Shown here: positions 1 to 7,756 of the stretch, piece after piece | Layout: each line of letters opens with the position of its first letter | How positions within the stretch are numbered: position 1 is the stretch's first letter | Assembly: GCA_050943475.1 (NCBI GenBank) | Contig: JBMNPF010000007.1 | Coordinates: 1-64,000, forward strand | Reading direction: 5' to 3' | Length of the DNA stretch: 64,000 bases | From: Metaruminococcus_A sp050943475 | GTDB lineage: Bacteria; Bacillota; Clostridia; Oscillospirales; Ruminococcaceae | Notes under the pieces: generated by a model | The model's input: the letters and a program-made list of their open reading frames with translations, nothing else | What the model was told of the DNA's origin: nothing | Database searches by the model: none | Made by a program: the position numbers and the translations under genes

Positions 1-1
1 C

Positions 2-1615
2 GAAATCAAGGCGGATATGGAAAAACCGGTGCCGATGGAGCGCCTGCTCTGCGGCGATGTCGGCTTTGGCAAAACCGAAGTCGCCCTGCGCGCCGCCTTC
101 AAGTGCATTGAGGACGGGAAACAGTGTGCCATCCTCTGCCCGACCACCATCCTCGCGTGGCAGCATTACCAGAACATCCTCAAGCGGTTTGAGGGGGTTC
201 CGGCGAACATCGAACTGCTCTCCCGGTTTCGTTCGCCCAAGCAGCAAAAGGAGACGGTACGAAAACTCAAAACCGGCGAGGTGGATATTGTGGTTGGCAC
301 CCACCGGCTGGTACAGAAGGACATTGAGTTCAAGTCGCTCGGTCTTGCCATTGTAGATGAGGAACAGCGCTTCGGCGTCGCCCACAAGGAGAAGTTCAAG
401 GAGATGTTCCGCGGCGTGGATATGCTCACCCTTTCCGCGACTCCGATCCCCCGCACCCTGAACATGGCAATGTCCGGTATCCGCGACATGTCGGTCATCG
501 ACGAACCGCCGCAGGACCGCCATCCGGTACAGACCTATGTCATTGAGCACGATATCGGGGTGATTTGCGACGCCATCCGCCGGGAGCTGCGGCGCGGCGG
601 GCAGGTTTACTATATTCACAACCGCATCGACAGCATCCGGAGCTGCGCCGCCCGGATTCAGGAGCGCATCCCCGATGTGCGCATTGGCATTGCCCACGGT
701 CGGATGGCCGAGGAGGAGCTGTCCGAAATCTGGCGCCAGCTCATGGAGCAGGAGATTGATGTTCTGGTCTGTACCACCATCATTGAAACCGGTGTGGATG
801 TGGCAAACGTCAATACCCTTATCATTGACGACGCGGATAACATGGGGCTTTCCCAGCTCTATCAGCTCCGCGGACGGATCGGCCGTTCCAACCGCCGTGC
901 ATTTGCTTACTTCACCTTCCGGCGCGGCAAGGTTCTCTCAGAGGTTGCAACCAAGCGGCTGTCCGCTATCCGGGAGTTTACCCAGTTCGGCTCCGGTTTC
1001 CGCATTGCGCTGCGCGATCTGGAAATCCGCGGGGCAGGCAATATTTTGGGTTCCCGCCAGCATGGGCACATGGAGGCTGTTGGGTACGACATGTACCTGC
1101 GTTTGCTGTCCGACGCCATCAGCGAGCACAAGGGCGAGAAGCCGCAGCTTGCCGCCGAGGAATGCCTGGTTGATATTCAGGTCGAGGCGCATATTCCGGA
1201 GCGGTACATTGAAAGCCTGTCCCAGCGCATCGATGTTTACCGCAAAATTGCGTCGGTCAAATCTGAGGACGACGCGTTCGATGTGCTGGATGAGCTCATC
1301 GACCGGTTCGGCGAGCCGCCGGAGGCGGTCAAGGGCCTTGTCGATGTGGCGCTGCTGCGCAATACGGCGTCGCAGTTCGGCATCAGTGAAATCAGCCAGA
1401 AGGGCGGCAATCTGCTGTTCTACCCGGAGCATCTGAATATGGAGCTTGCGGCACAGCTTGTCGCCGGTCTCAAGGGCCGGGTGATGGTCAACGCAGGTGC
1501 TAAGCCCTACCTTTCGGTCAAGATGAAGGATGCAGGCCCGGTTGAGGTGATGCGCGAGGTGCTCGGCGTTTGGAGTGAGGCGAGTACCGCGGAAAAACAA
1601 CAGGACACACAGTAA
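2..1615 (+). CDS. mfd: Transcription-repair coupling factor Mfd, C-terminal part (5' end outside window)
   Basis: Mfd removes RNA polymerase stalled at DNA lesions and recruits UvrA. The visible part is the translocase and C-terminal module. The reading frame is open from base 2, so the start lies upstream of the window. Seen: Walker A GDVGFGKT, DEEQ box (DEEQRFGV), motif III LSATPIPRTL, motif VI QLRGRIGRSNR, then the TRCF C-terminal region that in the family inhibits UvrA binding. About 537 of the usual 1,100-1,200 residues are present. A strong hairpin terminator follows the stop directly. In Bacillus, mfd lies near the yabM-yabR block, which appears much further along this window. Confidence 0.95.
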   Translation, partial: EIKADMEKPVPMERLLCGDVGFGKTEVALRAAFKCIEDGKQCAILCPTTILAWQHYQNILKRFEGVPANIELLSRFRSPKQQKETVRKLKTGEVDIVVGTHRLVQKDIEFKSLGLAIVDEEQRFGVAHKEKFKEMFRGVDMLTLSATPIPRTLNMAMSGIRDMSVIDEPPQDRHPVQTYVIEHDIGVICDAIRRELRRGGQVYYIHNRIDSIRSCAARIQERIPDVRIGIAHGRMAEEELSEIWRQLMEQEIDVLVCTTIIETGVDVANVNTLIIDDADNMGLSQLYQLRGRIGRSNRRAFAYFTFRRGKVLSEVATKRLSAIREFTQFGSGFRIALRDLEIRGAGNILGSRQHGHMEAVGYDMYLRLLSDAISEHKGEKPQLAAEECLVDIQVEAHIPERYIESLSQRIDVYRKIASVKSEDDAFDVLDELIDRFGEPPEAVKGLVDVALLRNTASQFGISEISQKGGNLLFYPEHLNMELAAQLVAGLKGRVMVNAGAKPYLSVKMKDAGPVEVMREVLGVWSEASTAEKQQDTQ

Positions 1616-1620
1616 TAAAA

Positions 1621-1650
1621 AGCCCCCGGCCGTACCGGGGGCTTTTGTTG
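1621..1650. terminator. Rho-independent terminator after mfd
   Basis: A 9-bp stem (AGCCCCCGG / CCGGGGGCT) with a 5-nt loop is followed by TTTTGTTG. It lies between mfd and the convergent gene at 1698-2486 and may serve both, as A residues precede the stem. Confidence 0.85.
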
Positions 1651-1697
1651 ATTCTTTTTCTAGTTGCGTTTGCGTTGAGCAGCATGGTTCTATTCGG

Positions 1698-2486
1698 CTA
1701 TCCCTCCAACGGTGTGAGGTGGGAAAGATCATCCCTGTAAAAAGGAACATTGCCAATGCCCATATAACCGGTTTGAAATAGAATATAATATTCCACCTGT
1801 TTGCCGTCAATTTCACATTCGATCCGCAAGCCCCGCATTGGAGGAGGATCCGAACTCAAACGAATTTGATCGTATAACCATAAATCGAATTCCAGTTCTT
1901 GCACCGCTTCAAACGTGTGGACGTAGCCCACCGCTTCCGGCCCCATACCGTTTGCCTTATGGGCAATGCCGTATACGTTTGAAATGCCGTAATCCTTAAT
2001 GACAATTTCGCCCGTGGGCGGCTGTGCAAACTGAATGGTCAGGCGGGAGGGGATTTCTGTGTCTATCACATACCCGTCATACAAAACCGGAAGCGACTGG
2101 AAGTTGTTCATCAAATCCACAAACCAGGCCTTGTTCCGGTCGGTTTCGGTTTCTTCATCGCCGGTACGCAGATAAGCGTCATACGGCAGCTTATGAATGC
2201 TGGCAAATCCATCGCCGTAAATATGGGTAGTAACTTCAATTTTGGGGATTTCCGGGTCAAGCTGACTTTCATAATATTCCACCAGCCGGGAAAGAGAAAC
2301 GGTCGGATATGGTTCCGGCTCAAATGTATTGGTTTCGCTTTCCGTCCCGGGGCGGGGAAATAACGGATTTGGCGGATCACTGGAGTGCCCGTCGGAAGGA
2401 CTCGTCTGCACAGTATAGACGGAGAGGCCAAGCACCGCAGTAAAGAATACACCGAGCAGGGCGGCTTTTATTTTTTTATGGTTCAT
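1698..2486 (-). CDS. Secreted or membrane-anchored protein of unknown function
   Basis: I do not recognise a family. The 262-residue product starts with a short basic segment (MNHKKIK) and one hydrophobic stretch at about residues 8-27, so it is likely a signal peptide or signal anchor. No lipobox cysteine follows. A Ser/Pro-rich linker (about 28-60) leads to a globular part with no cysteines and no recognisable catalytic motif. The start is supported by a GGAGGGGG ribosome site 6-8 nt upstream and a near-consensus promoter at 2553-2581. It converges on mfd. Function unknown. Confidence 0.7.
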   Translation of the reverse strand: MNHKKIKAALLGVFFTAVLGLSVYTVQTSPSDGHSSDPPNPLFPRPGTESETNTFEPEPYPTVSLSRLVEYYESQLDPEIPKIEVTTHIYGDGFASIHKLPYDAYLRTGDEETETDRNKAWFVDLMNNFQSLPVLYDGYVIDTEIPSRLTIQFAQPPTGEIVIKDYGISNVYGIAHKANGMGPEAVGYVHTFEAVQELEFDLWLYDQIRLSSDPPPMRGLRIECEIDGKQVEYYILFQTGYMGIGNVPFYRDDLSHLTPLEG

Positions 2487-2552
2487 ATTTTTCCCCCTCC
2501 GCTTGACAAGGGTTGGATTCAGCCAATTCTTCGAAGCACTGTGACTATTTTC

Positions 2553-2581
2553 ACTATAATCTTAAGAGAGCACTATGTCAA
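2553..2581 (-). promoter_or_regulatory. Sigma-A promoter of the 1698-2486 gene
   Basis: On the minus strand TTGACA (2581-2576), a 17-nt spacer and TATAGT (2558-2553) lie about 65 nt before the start codon. Apart from this promoter I see nothing in the gap 2487-2744. Confidence 0.7.
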
Positions 2582-2744
2582 CCTTGTTCCAGGTGATTTG
2601 CGTTCTCCTAAGAACGATTACAGGCGGATATCAGAATCAACCGAATGGCTGGGGAAAAGCAACCTTATAACGGCGCAATTTGTTTGAATTTTGAATGGGA
2701 AACGGAGGCTGAAAAGCAGCGACGACCGCTTTATCGCTCGCACA

Positions 2745-3479
2745 TCACTTTTTTCGTGCGGAAACCAGCAGCATCATGGGGCGCCGCAGCTCCTCCCGCA
2801 TACCGGGTACGGTATCAAGCATGGATTCCTCCGGCATCGGTTCAATCACTTCACGGATTTCAAATCCAGAGCGCAGCAGGCCGTTCAGGTAGGTGGTCAG
2901 GGTTTTATGGTATTTGGTGACCGGTTCCCCAAGAAAAACAGCTTCCCGCCGGCCTTCGGTGAAGTAGCGGTCCACCGGCCAGTGCAGAATATTCCCCTTT
3001 TGGTCGTAAATCCAGTCCTGTGAGCCATAAGCGGTAAAGACCGGATGTTCCACCGAGAAAATAAAATCCCCGCCGGGAACAAGGGTACGGTTTACCTTCT
3101 CGCAGATTTCCTCAAAAGATTCAACATAATGAAAGGCCAGGGAGCTCAGAACCACATCAAAGGCATTTTCCGGGTATGCGTAATCCTCAACCGGCTGGCA
3201 TCGATAAACCGCTTTGTCGGAACAGGTCATTTCTTTGGCGCGTGCCAGCATTCGTTCGGATATGTCGATCCCGACCGTTATAGCCGCTCCGTGTTCCAGC
3301 GCATAACGGCAATGCCAGCCAAAGCCGCAGCCGAGGTCCAGCACACGTTTCCCGGAAAACTCCGGGAGCATTTTTTTAAGGACGTGCCATTCACCCGCAC
3401 CTTCCAACCCCTTTTGGGAACGGTCCATCCGGCTGTACTTTTCAAAAAATCTGGGATTGTCATATTTGTTTTCTTTCAT
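2745..3479 (-). CDS. Class I SAM-dependent methyltransferase
   Basis: The 244-residue protein has the methyltransferase motif I VLDLGCGFGWHCRYA near residue 45, an acidic post-I segment (VGIDISERML) and motif IV-like VVLSSLAFHYV, which together form the AdoMet-binding Rossmann fold. The closest general type is the small-molecule or unknown-substrate class (Methyltransf_11-like). The substrate cannot be read from sequence. AAGGAGA precedes the ATG by 5 nt. It is transcribed alone on the minus strand, between a secreted unknown and rpsT, so context gives no hint of substrate. Confidence 0.85.
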   Translation of the reverse strand: MKENKYDNPRFFEKYSRMDRSQKGLEGAGEWHVLKKMLPEFSGKRVLDLGCGFGWHCRYALEHGAAITVGIDISERMLARAKEMTCSDKAVYRCQPVEDYAYPENAFDVVLSSLAFHYVESFEEICEKVNRTLVPGGDFIFSVEHPVFTAYGSQDWIYDQKGNILHWPVDRYFTEGRREAVFLGEPVTKYHKTLTTYLNGLLRSGFEIREVIEPMPEESMLDTVPGMREELRRPMMLLVSARKK

Positions 3480-3629
3480 AAAATTCTCCTTACACGAAAG
3501 AGGGATCCCCCTTGTTTGTACGGTTTGCGCTATGGTTACCGTGGCAGTTAAATGACGCGAACAGGGAAGGGGTATTTTAACAAATAGAAGTAAAACTCAA
3601 AATTATACAAAAAGTAAATTCTCAGAAAG

Positions 3630-3662
3630 AAAAAAGGGCACATGCCAAAAGCATGCGCCCTT
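3630..3662 (-). terminator. Terminator downstream of rpsT
   Basis: Read on the minus strand, a hairpin AAGGGCGCATGC / GCATGTGCCCTT (small mismatch) is followed by TTTTTTC. It ends rpsT transcription about 55 nt after the stop. Confidence 0.8.
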
Positions 3663-3715
3663 GCTTGTTTTGTTAAACGGCTCTGAGAGGTGGCGAGCCG
3701 GCAACAACTGCATCC

Positions 3716-3973
3716 TTATGCGTTTTTCAGTTTGCGTGCAAGCTGAGATTTCTTTCTGGATGCGGTATTTTTATGAAGCAAGCCTTTTGCACAAGCCTGG
3801 TCAACCTTTTTAATGGCAAGGCGGATTGCAGCTTCTTTGTCAGCGGCGTTACCCGCAGCAGCAACATCAGCTTTCTTCAAAACAGTTTTGAGGTTCGACT
3901 TTACTGCTTTGTTTCTCAGGGTTTTGGCTTTAATGACCTTCACTCTTTTTTTCGCAGATTTAATGTTCGGCAT
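3716..3973 (-). CDS. rpsT: 30S ribosomal protein S20
   Basis: The 85-residue basic protein begins MPNIKSAKKRVKVI, the S20 signature, and has the family's usual length. S20 binds 16S rRNA early in 30S assembly. The start at 3973 is chosen because GGAGGTG lies 7 nt upstream and the family starts MPNIKSA; an upstream in-frame ATG would add nine non-conserved residues. It is monocistronic, with its own promoter and terminator, and divergent from gpr. This rpsT/gpr head-to-head pair is common in Firmicutes. Confidence 0.97.
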   Translation of the reverse strand: MPNIKSAKKRVKVIKAKTLRNKAVKSNLKTVLKKADVAAAGNAADKEAAIRLAIKKVDQACAKGLLHKNTASRKKSQLARKLKNA

Positions 3974-4125
3974 CTTTTTGCACCTCCTCCACATAAGCAA
4001 ATTGCTTTTGCGTACAATATGCTTAGAAAATATGGAACACAGGCCGTCAAGGCGGTTTCGCCTTAAGACACAAACGGCGCTGTGACAGCATTTATTATCA
4101 TACTATAATTCCAAATAAAATGCAA
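3974..4125 (-). promoter_or_regulatory. rpsT promoter and structured leader
   Basis: On the minus strand TTGCAT (4125-4120), a 17-nt spacer and TATGAT (4102-4097) form a sigma-A promoter. The roughly 115-nt leader contains a tight hairpin AAGGCG-aaac-CGCCTT (4049-4064). Long S20 leaders are autoregulated in some bacteria; that this one is so is inference. Confidence 0.6.
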
Positions 4126-4178
4126 GATGTTTTCCGCACAAATCCGAAAAAAGCAGGCAAAACAAGGGAGGACGCAGA

Positions 4179-5051
4179 ATGAAACAGCAAATCCGCACCG
4201 ATTTGGCGGTGGAAAGTGTAGAGCAGCTCAAAGAAAAGAGCGGTTCGCCAGGGGTGCGCCAGCATCAATATGAAAAAGAAGGCGTCACCGTGACCGAAGT
4301 TGTGGTGCAGGATGAATCCACAGCCCAAAAGCTGCAAAAACCCATTGGAAGCTATATTACCATAGATTGCACTCCATTTCAATCGGTCAGCACCAATTTT
4401 GAAGGCGAGCTTTCCGTGGTGGCGGAGGAGCTTGGCAAGCTGCTTCCGCAGGAAGGGCTTATCCTCATTGCAGGGCTTGGAAACGAGCAGATTACCCCGG
4501 ACGCCATCGGCCCCAAAACGGCGGCCGGTATTTTGGCAACCCGGCATGTGGCAGGCGGCGAACATCAAATCAGCGGTCTGCCGGATCTGCGCCCGGTCGC
4601 GGTGATGTCCCCCGGCGTGCTTGGTCAGACTGGTATTGAAACAGCGGAATTCATCCGTTCGGTCTGTGACCGGATCACTCCGGCGGCTGTTGTTGCGGTG
4701 GACGCCCTTGCGTCCGGCAGCGTGCGGCGGCTGGGTACAACGGTTCAGCTCACCAATACCGGGATATCGCCCGGTTCCGGCGTTCAAAACAAGCGCAAGG
4801 CGCTCAACCGGGAAACACTTGGTATTCCGGTGGTTGCACTCGGCATTCCCACCGTCGTCGACGCCGCCTCGGTGGTTGTCCGCGCACCGGAGGGGCAGGC
4901 ACCTGAACCGGAGGAGCTCTCCGGCTGTATGGTGACTCCCCGTGAAATCGACGTCATCATTGACAAGGCGTCTTCCATGCTTGCGCTCGCCATCAACAAG
5001 GCGCTCCAGCCAGCTTTGACCGTCGAGGATATATTAGGACTGACCGAGTGA
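4179..5051 (+). CDS. gpr: Germination protease Gpr (SASP-degrading)
   Basis: Gpr cleaves the small acid-soluble spore proteins that coat DNA once the spore germinates. It is made in the forespore as a zymogen. The 290-residue product begins MKQQIRTDLAVES, like the GPR pro-region, and carries the GLGNEQITPDAIGP motif (about 100-113) and VVAVDALASGS, characteristic of peptidase family A25. It is shorter than the roughly 325-370 residues of better-known homologues. AGGGAGGA sits 7 nt before the ATG. It is followed by spoIIP, the same pair as in Bacillus subtilis. A CATACTA sequence at 4099-4105 resembles a sigma-G -10, but no good -35 was seen. Confidence 0.93.
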   Translation: MKQQIRTDLAVESVEQLKEKSGSPGVRQHQYEKEGVTVTEVVVQDESTAQKLQKPIGSYITIDCTPFQSVSTNFEGELSVVAEELGKLLPQEGLILIAGLGNEQITPDAIGPKTAAGILATRHVAGGEHQISGLPDLRPVAVMSPGVLGQTGIETAEFIRSVCDRITPAAVVAVDALASGSVRRLGTTVQLTNTGISPGSGVQNKRKALNRETLGIPVVALGIPTVVDAASVVVRAPEGQAPEPEELSGCMVTPREIDVIIDKASSMLALAINKALQPALTVEDILGLTE

Positions 5052-5057
5052 ATTGGG

Positions 5058-5087
5058 TTCATGAATCCGTTTTGGCAGACATATAAT
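5058..5087 (+). promoter_or_regulatory. Sigma-E-type promoter before spoIIP
   Basis: TTCATGA (5058-5064) and CATATAAT (5080-5087) match the mother-cell sigma-E consensus (ATA, 16 nt, CATACAAT) at 7 of 8 bases in the -10, with ATG in place of ATA. It lies in the gap between gpr and spoIIP, where Bacillus has its sigma-E spoIIP promoter. The -10 also contains TATAAT, so sigma-A cannot be excluded. Confidence 0.55.
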
Positions 5088-5148
5088 GGAGAACGGGTAA
5101 ATTGCGTGCAGTTGCCCTATCCCTGTCAAGGAACGGAGTGTATAAAAT

Positions 5149-6309
5149 ATGAACCATCAAAAAACCAAACGGATTGCCAGGCGTGTTTTTACCATCCTAA
5201 CCCTTGTTCTGCTCAGTCCGTTTTTATACCGTGGTATTGTGGATTTCCTCCCCACCCTCAACGCCGCTGCCTGCCAGCTTGCTGTGTGGTCGGCTGGGGT
5301 CACCCTGCCGGAAGGCGGCAAAGAGCTGCTGCAAAAGGAGCTTACAGCACCGGATGTTTTCGCGTCGGAAGAAGATCCTGACGCTGAACTCCCGGCAGAT
5401 TCCGCAGCAGTGGGCGGCGACGGCTCCGGCGATGCTTCTTCCGACGCTTCGTCTTCCTCCGAACCGGCTTCCTCCGAAAGCGAACCGGTACCGGAGCGTC
5501 CGGCTGATGCCGGGGATATCATCCGCCGTACCTATGCGGGAGCGGCAAGCTCGACCCAATTCCAAATTGGCGGCGGTGCCTGGATTAAAAACCTCACCAG
5601 CCACAGCGTAGAGGAAATTAACCAACAGATTGCCCAAGGCCCGGCTTTCAAAATTGAAAAGACCGACGCGCCGCAGGTGCTGATTATGCATACCCATACG
5701 ACCGAAAGCTATGAGCGCCAAACGCTCGACTGGTTTGATAAAAACTTTAACTCCCGTACCACCGACCCGGAGTATAACGTCTGCCGCATTGGAGATGAAA
5801 TTGAAAAACAGCTCAAGGCGGCCGGAATCGGCGTCATTCATGATGAAACGCTGCACGATTACCCAACCTTTCCTGGGTGTTACGACCGTTCGGCGGTCAC
5901 GGTGCAGAACTACTTGAATCAGTATCCCTCCATCAAGGTAGTGCTGGATGTTCACCGGGATGCCATTGAGCAGCAGGACGGCACCCGTATTGCACCGGTC
6001 GCCAATGTCAATGGCAAAAATGCGGCACAGGTCATGATCATTTCGGGTTGCGATGACGGTACCATGGGGTATCCCAACTACTTTCAGAATCTGAAATTTG
6101 CGTCCGCCCTCCAAACCCAAATGGAAACCGATTATCCTGGATTCGCCCGTCCGCTCCTTTTTGATTACCGCAAATACAACCAGCATCTTACCACCGGATC
6201 CATCCTGCTGGAAATGGGCGGCCACGCCAACAGCATGGAAGAGGTGATCTATTCCGGGGAGCTGGTTGGAAAATCTCTGGCAAAGCTGCTCACCAGCCTG
6301 CAATCTTAA
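5149..6309 (+). CDS. spoIIP: Stage II sporulation protein P (peptidoglycan amidase/endopeptidase)
   Basis: SpoIIP acts with SpoIID and SpoIIM at the engulfing membrane, cutting septal peptidoglycan so that the mother cell can engulf the forespore. Seen: one N-terminal membrane anchor (about residues 13-32), a long Ser/Glu/Ala-rich linker (about 60-125), then the hydrolase domain with the zinc-ligand motif HTHTTES near residue 180 and DVHRDAI near 267. The length of 386 residues is typical. The ATG at 5149 has AAGGAACGGAG upstream. A sigma-E-like promoter precedes it. The next gene starts 20 nt after the stop and may be cotranscribed. Confidence 0.95.
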   Translation: MNHQKTKRIARRVFTILTLVLLSPFLYRGIVDFLPTLNAAACQLAVWSAGVTLPEGGKELLQKELTAPDVFASEEDPDAELPADSAAVGGDGSGDASSDASSSSEPASSESEPVPERPADAGDIIRRTYAGAASSTQFQIGGGAWIKNLTSHSVEEINQQIAQGPAFKIEKTDAPQVLIMHTHTTESYERQTLDWFDKNFNSRTTDPEYNVCRIGDEIEKQLKAAGIGVIHDETLHDYPTFPGCYDRSAVTVQNYLNQYPSIKVVLDVHRDAIEQQDGTRIAPVANVNGKNAAQVMIISGCDDGTMGYPNYFQNLKFASALQTQMETDYPGFARPLLFDYRKYNQHLTTGSILLEMGGHANSMEEVIYSGELVGKSLAKLLTSLQS

Positions 6310-6328
6310 GCGAAAGGAACCCCACAGG

Positions 6329-6838
6329 ATGTTGAAAAAGACAAATGTTCATGGCGCCCAAAAACACAAAACAGCGCGCTTTGGGCGCGCCATGCGCCTG
6401 CTGTATATACCGGATTCTCCTACTAAACCGCTGCCAGAAGTCCGTACAGCACTGCGGCAGCGGGAAAAGGCCATAAGCCAAAGAAAAGCCCGGCGTATCT
6501 CAAAGGATGCACTCCGCAGCGGAGTGCTCTCCTTTTGCGTCACGCTTTTCATGATTGCATTTTTCGGCGGCGCTTCTGCGGCGGTTTACAACACAGCGTC
6601 GGTGCTGTATGGTAAGGATGCCGTCGTCTCGGTGGACAAAAATGAAAACAGCGTCCAGTTCACCTGGATGGATGATACGGTGTCCTTTCCGGCAGAAACA
6701 GCGGAAAGGATTGCTAAATTTGCCGCGTCCTGTTCCGCTTGGCTTCCGGGAAATTTCCGCTCTGGTTTGCTTGCGGCAGGCGGTCTCCACCAGTTGGTTT
6801 TTACCTTTTGGAATTGGGCGGACACGCTGCTGCAATAA
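6329..6838 (+). CDS. Small membrane protein of unknown function, downstream of spoIIP
   Basis: I do not recognise a family. The 169-residue product has a strongly basic N-terminus (about 1-75), one clear membrane segment (about 78-98, rich in F, A, G) and a 70-residue C-terminal part that would be extracytoplasmic. The start at 6329 is taken because AAAGGAA precedes it and it follows the spoIIP stop by 20 nt; an in-frame ATG upstream lies inside spoIIP. Its place between spoIIP and dpaA suggests a mother-cell sporulation role, but this is only context. Confidence 0.65.
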   Translation: MLKKTNVHGAQKHKTARFGRAMRLLYIPDSPTKPLPEVRTALRQREKAISQRKARRISKDALRSGVLSFCVTLFMIAFFGGASAAVYNTASVLYGKDAVVSVDKNENSVQFTWMDDTVSFPAETAERIAKFAASCSAWLPGNFRSGLLAAGGLHQLVFTFWNWADTLLQ

Positions 6839-6854
6839 CCACAAATTAATAGGA

Positions 6855-6882
6855 ACCGAATGGGAACGACCCTCATAGGATA
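6855..6882 (+). promoter_or_regulatory. Sigma-K-type promoter of dpaA
   Basis: AC (6855-6856), 17 nt, then CATAGGATA (6874-6882) matches the sigma-K pattern AC-N17-CATANNNTA in full. The predicted start is near 6889, about 20 nt before the dpaA ATG. In Bacillus the spoVF operon is read by sigma-K. The -10 lies within the left arm and loop of the 6863-6910 inverted repeat. Confidence 0.55.
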
Positions 6883-6910
6883 TAAAAGAAATTCCTATGG
6901 GGGTCGTTCC
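6863..6910 (+). repeat. 18-bp inverted repeat abutting the dpaA start codon
   Basis: Arms GGAACGACCCTCATAGGA (6863-6880) and TCCTATGGGGGTCGTTCC (6893-6910) pair over 18 bp with one T/G wobble around a 12-nt A/T-rich loop. The right arm ends at the base before the ATG and holds the only plausible ribosome site (GGGGG). An RNA containing both arms would hide that site. RNA started at the sigma-K site (about 6889) would contain only the right arm. No T-run follows, so it is not a normal terminator. Confidence 0.7.
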
Positions 6911-7756
6911 ATGAAGATAGATAAAACATATCTGGTTGCCGGGGGAGACCTGCGCCAGCTTTACCTGGCAAAGGCGCTTGCCCGGCAGGGAAACAAGGTG
7001 TATATCACCTGTTTTGACGAGGCGTTTGAACTCGACAAACACCTGATTCCCGTCGAATCGCCGGCAGAGATTGGCGAGCTGCTGGACTGCATTGTCCTGC
7101 CGCTTCCTGTGACAAACGACGGGTTTACCGTCAATACGCCGCTGTCCCACCGTGAGCTGCTGCTGGACGATGTTCTCGTTCTGGCGGGACGGCGCACCAT
7201 GATTTTCGGCGGCAAAATCGAGTTCGATTTTTATGCTGCCTGCAAAGATCGCGGCCTGGAAGCGGCCGATTATCTGGAGCGGGAAGAGATGGCGGTGCTC
7301 AACGCGGTGCCGACTGCCGAAGGAGCTCTGGAGCTTCTGATGCAGGAGCTTCCTACGACGCTGTTCGGTACCAAATGCCTGCTGACCGGCTTCGGAAGGA
7401 TTTCAAAGGTTTTGGTTAAGTATTTAACAGCGCTGGGAGCGGACGTAACCGTAGCAGCGCGCAAGTATTCCGATTTGGCATGGGCTAAAATTTATGGCGG
7501 CCGTGGAATACATATCAGCCAAATGTCTGAATATGCCGACGAATTTGATTACATCATCAATACGGTGCCCGTCAAGCTGTTTGACTACGCCGTTTTGTCA
7601 AAACTCCGGGATCATTGCCTGATTTTGGATCTTGCCTCCAAACCGGGCGGGTCTGGCTGCGGGGATAAAACCACACTGCGCCGCATATCCATGAAAATGG
7701 AGAGGGGGAGCGCAAATGCGGGCCGAGCCCAAAATTATACAAGTAATCCCGGATGA
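6911..7756 (+). CDS. dpaA: Dipicolinate synthase subunit A, first 247 codons; interrupted by inserted element
   Basis: DpaA with DpaB makes dipicolinic acid from the lysine-pathway intermediate in the mother cell. Seen: GGDLRQLYLAKAL at the N-terminus, IPTAEGALEL-type segment (here VPTAEGALE), a Rossmann motif GFGRISKVL near residue 160, and LILDLASKPGG at the break. Bacillus DpaA continues here with TDF and about 45 more residues; this frame instead reads 34 unrelated codons to a stop at 7756. True dpaA sequence ends at codon 247 (7651). The missing end lies at 12404-12547 in a compatible frame. The ATG at 6911 is preferred to 6860 because family alignment starts here and the sigma-K start lies after 6860. 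Confidence 0.9.
   Translation: MKIDKTYLVAGGDLRQLYLAKALARQGNKVYITCFDEAFELDKHLIPVESPAEIGELLDCIVLPLPVTNDGFTVNTPLSHRELLLDDVLVLAGRRTMIFGGKIEFDFYAACKDRGLEAADYLEREEMAVLNAVPTAEGALELLMQELPTTLFGTKCLLTGFGRISKVLVKYLTALGADVTVAARKYSDLAWAKIYGGRGIHISQMSEYADEFDYIINTVPVKLFDYAVLSKLRDHCLILDLASKPGGSGCGDKTTLRRISMKMERGSANAGRAQNYTSNPG
7641..7669 (+). other. Left attachment junction (attL) of the dpaA-intervening element
   Basis: dpaA sequence (AAACCGGGC) meets element sequence here. The crossover dinucleotide is inferred to be GG at 7649-7650. The element-side arm TGGCTGCGGGGATAAA (7654-7669) is repeated inverted at the right end (12382-12397) with one mismatch, at the same distance from the GG. Confidence 0.8.

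Noticed and set aside
4099..4105. Sigma-G promoter for gpr from CATACTA
   Set aside because: The -10 fits but no GNATR-type -35 lies 17-18 nt upstream, and the site overlaps the rpsT promoter on the other strand.
5224..6303. Long antisense reading frames (for example opposite spoIIP, spoIIE, gltX, lysS and carB)
   Set aside because: They mirror the codon pattern of real genes on the other strand, lack ribosome sites and show no family motifs.
6860..6910. Upstream ATG at 6860 as the dpaA start
   Set aside because: It would place the hairpin and the sigma-K -10 inside the coding sequence, and the added residues do not match the DpaA family.
7665..7691. Sigma-E promoter for the recombinase as a firm feature
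   Set aside because: Only ATA and CATA match; the rest of the -10 does not. Kept only as a possibility in the findings.
6911..7756. dpaA as an ordinary pseudogene
   Set aside because: Both parts lack frameshifts, rejoin in frame at a recombinase site, and dpaB is intact. Decay remains possible but is the weaker reading.
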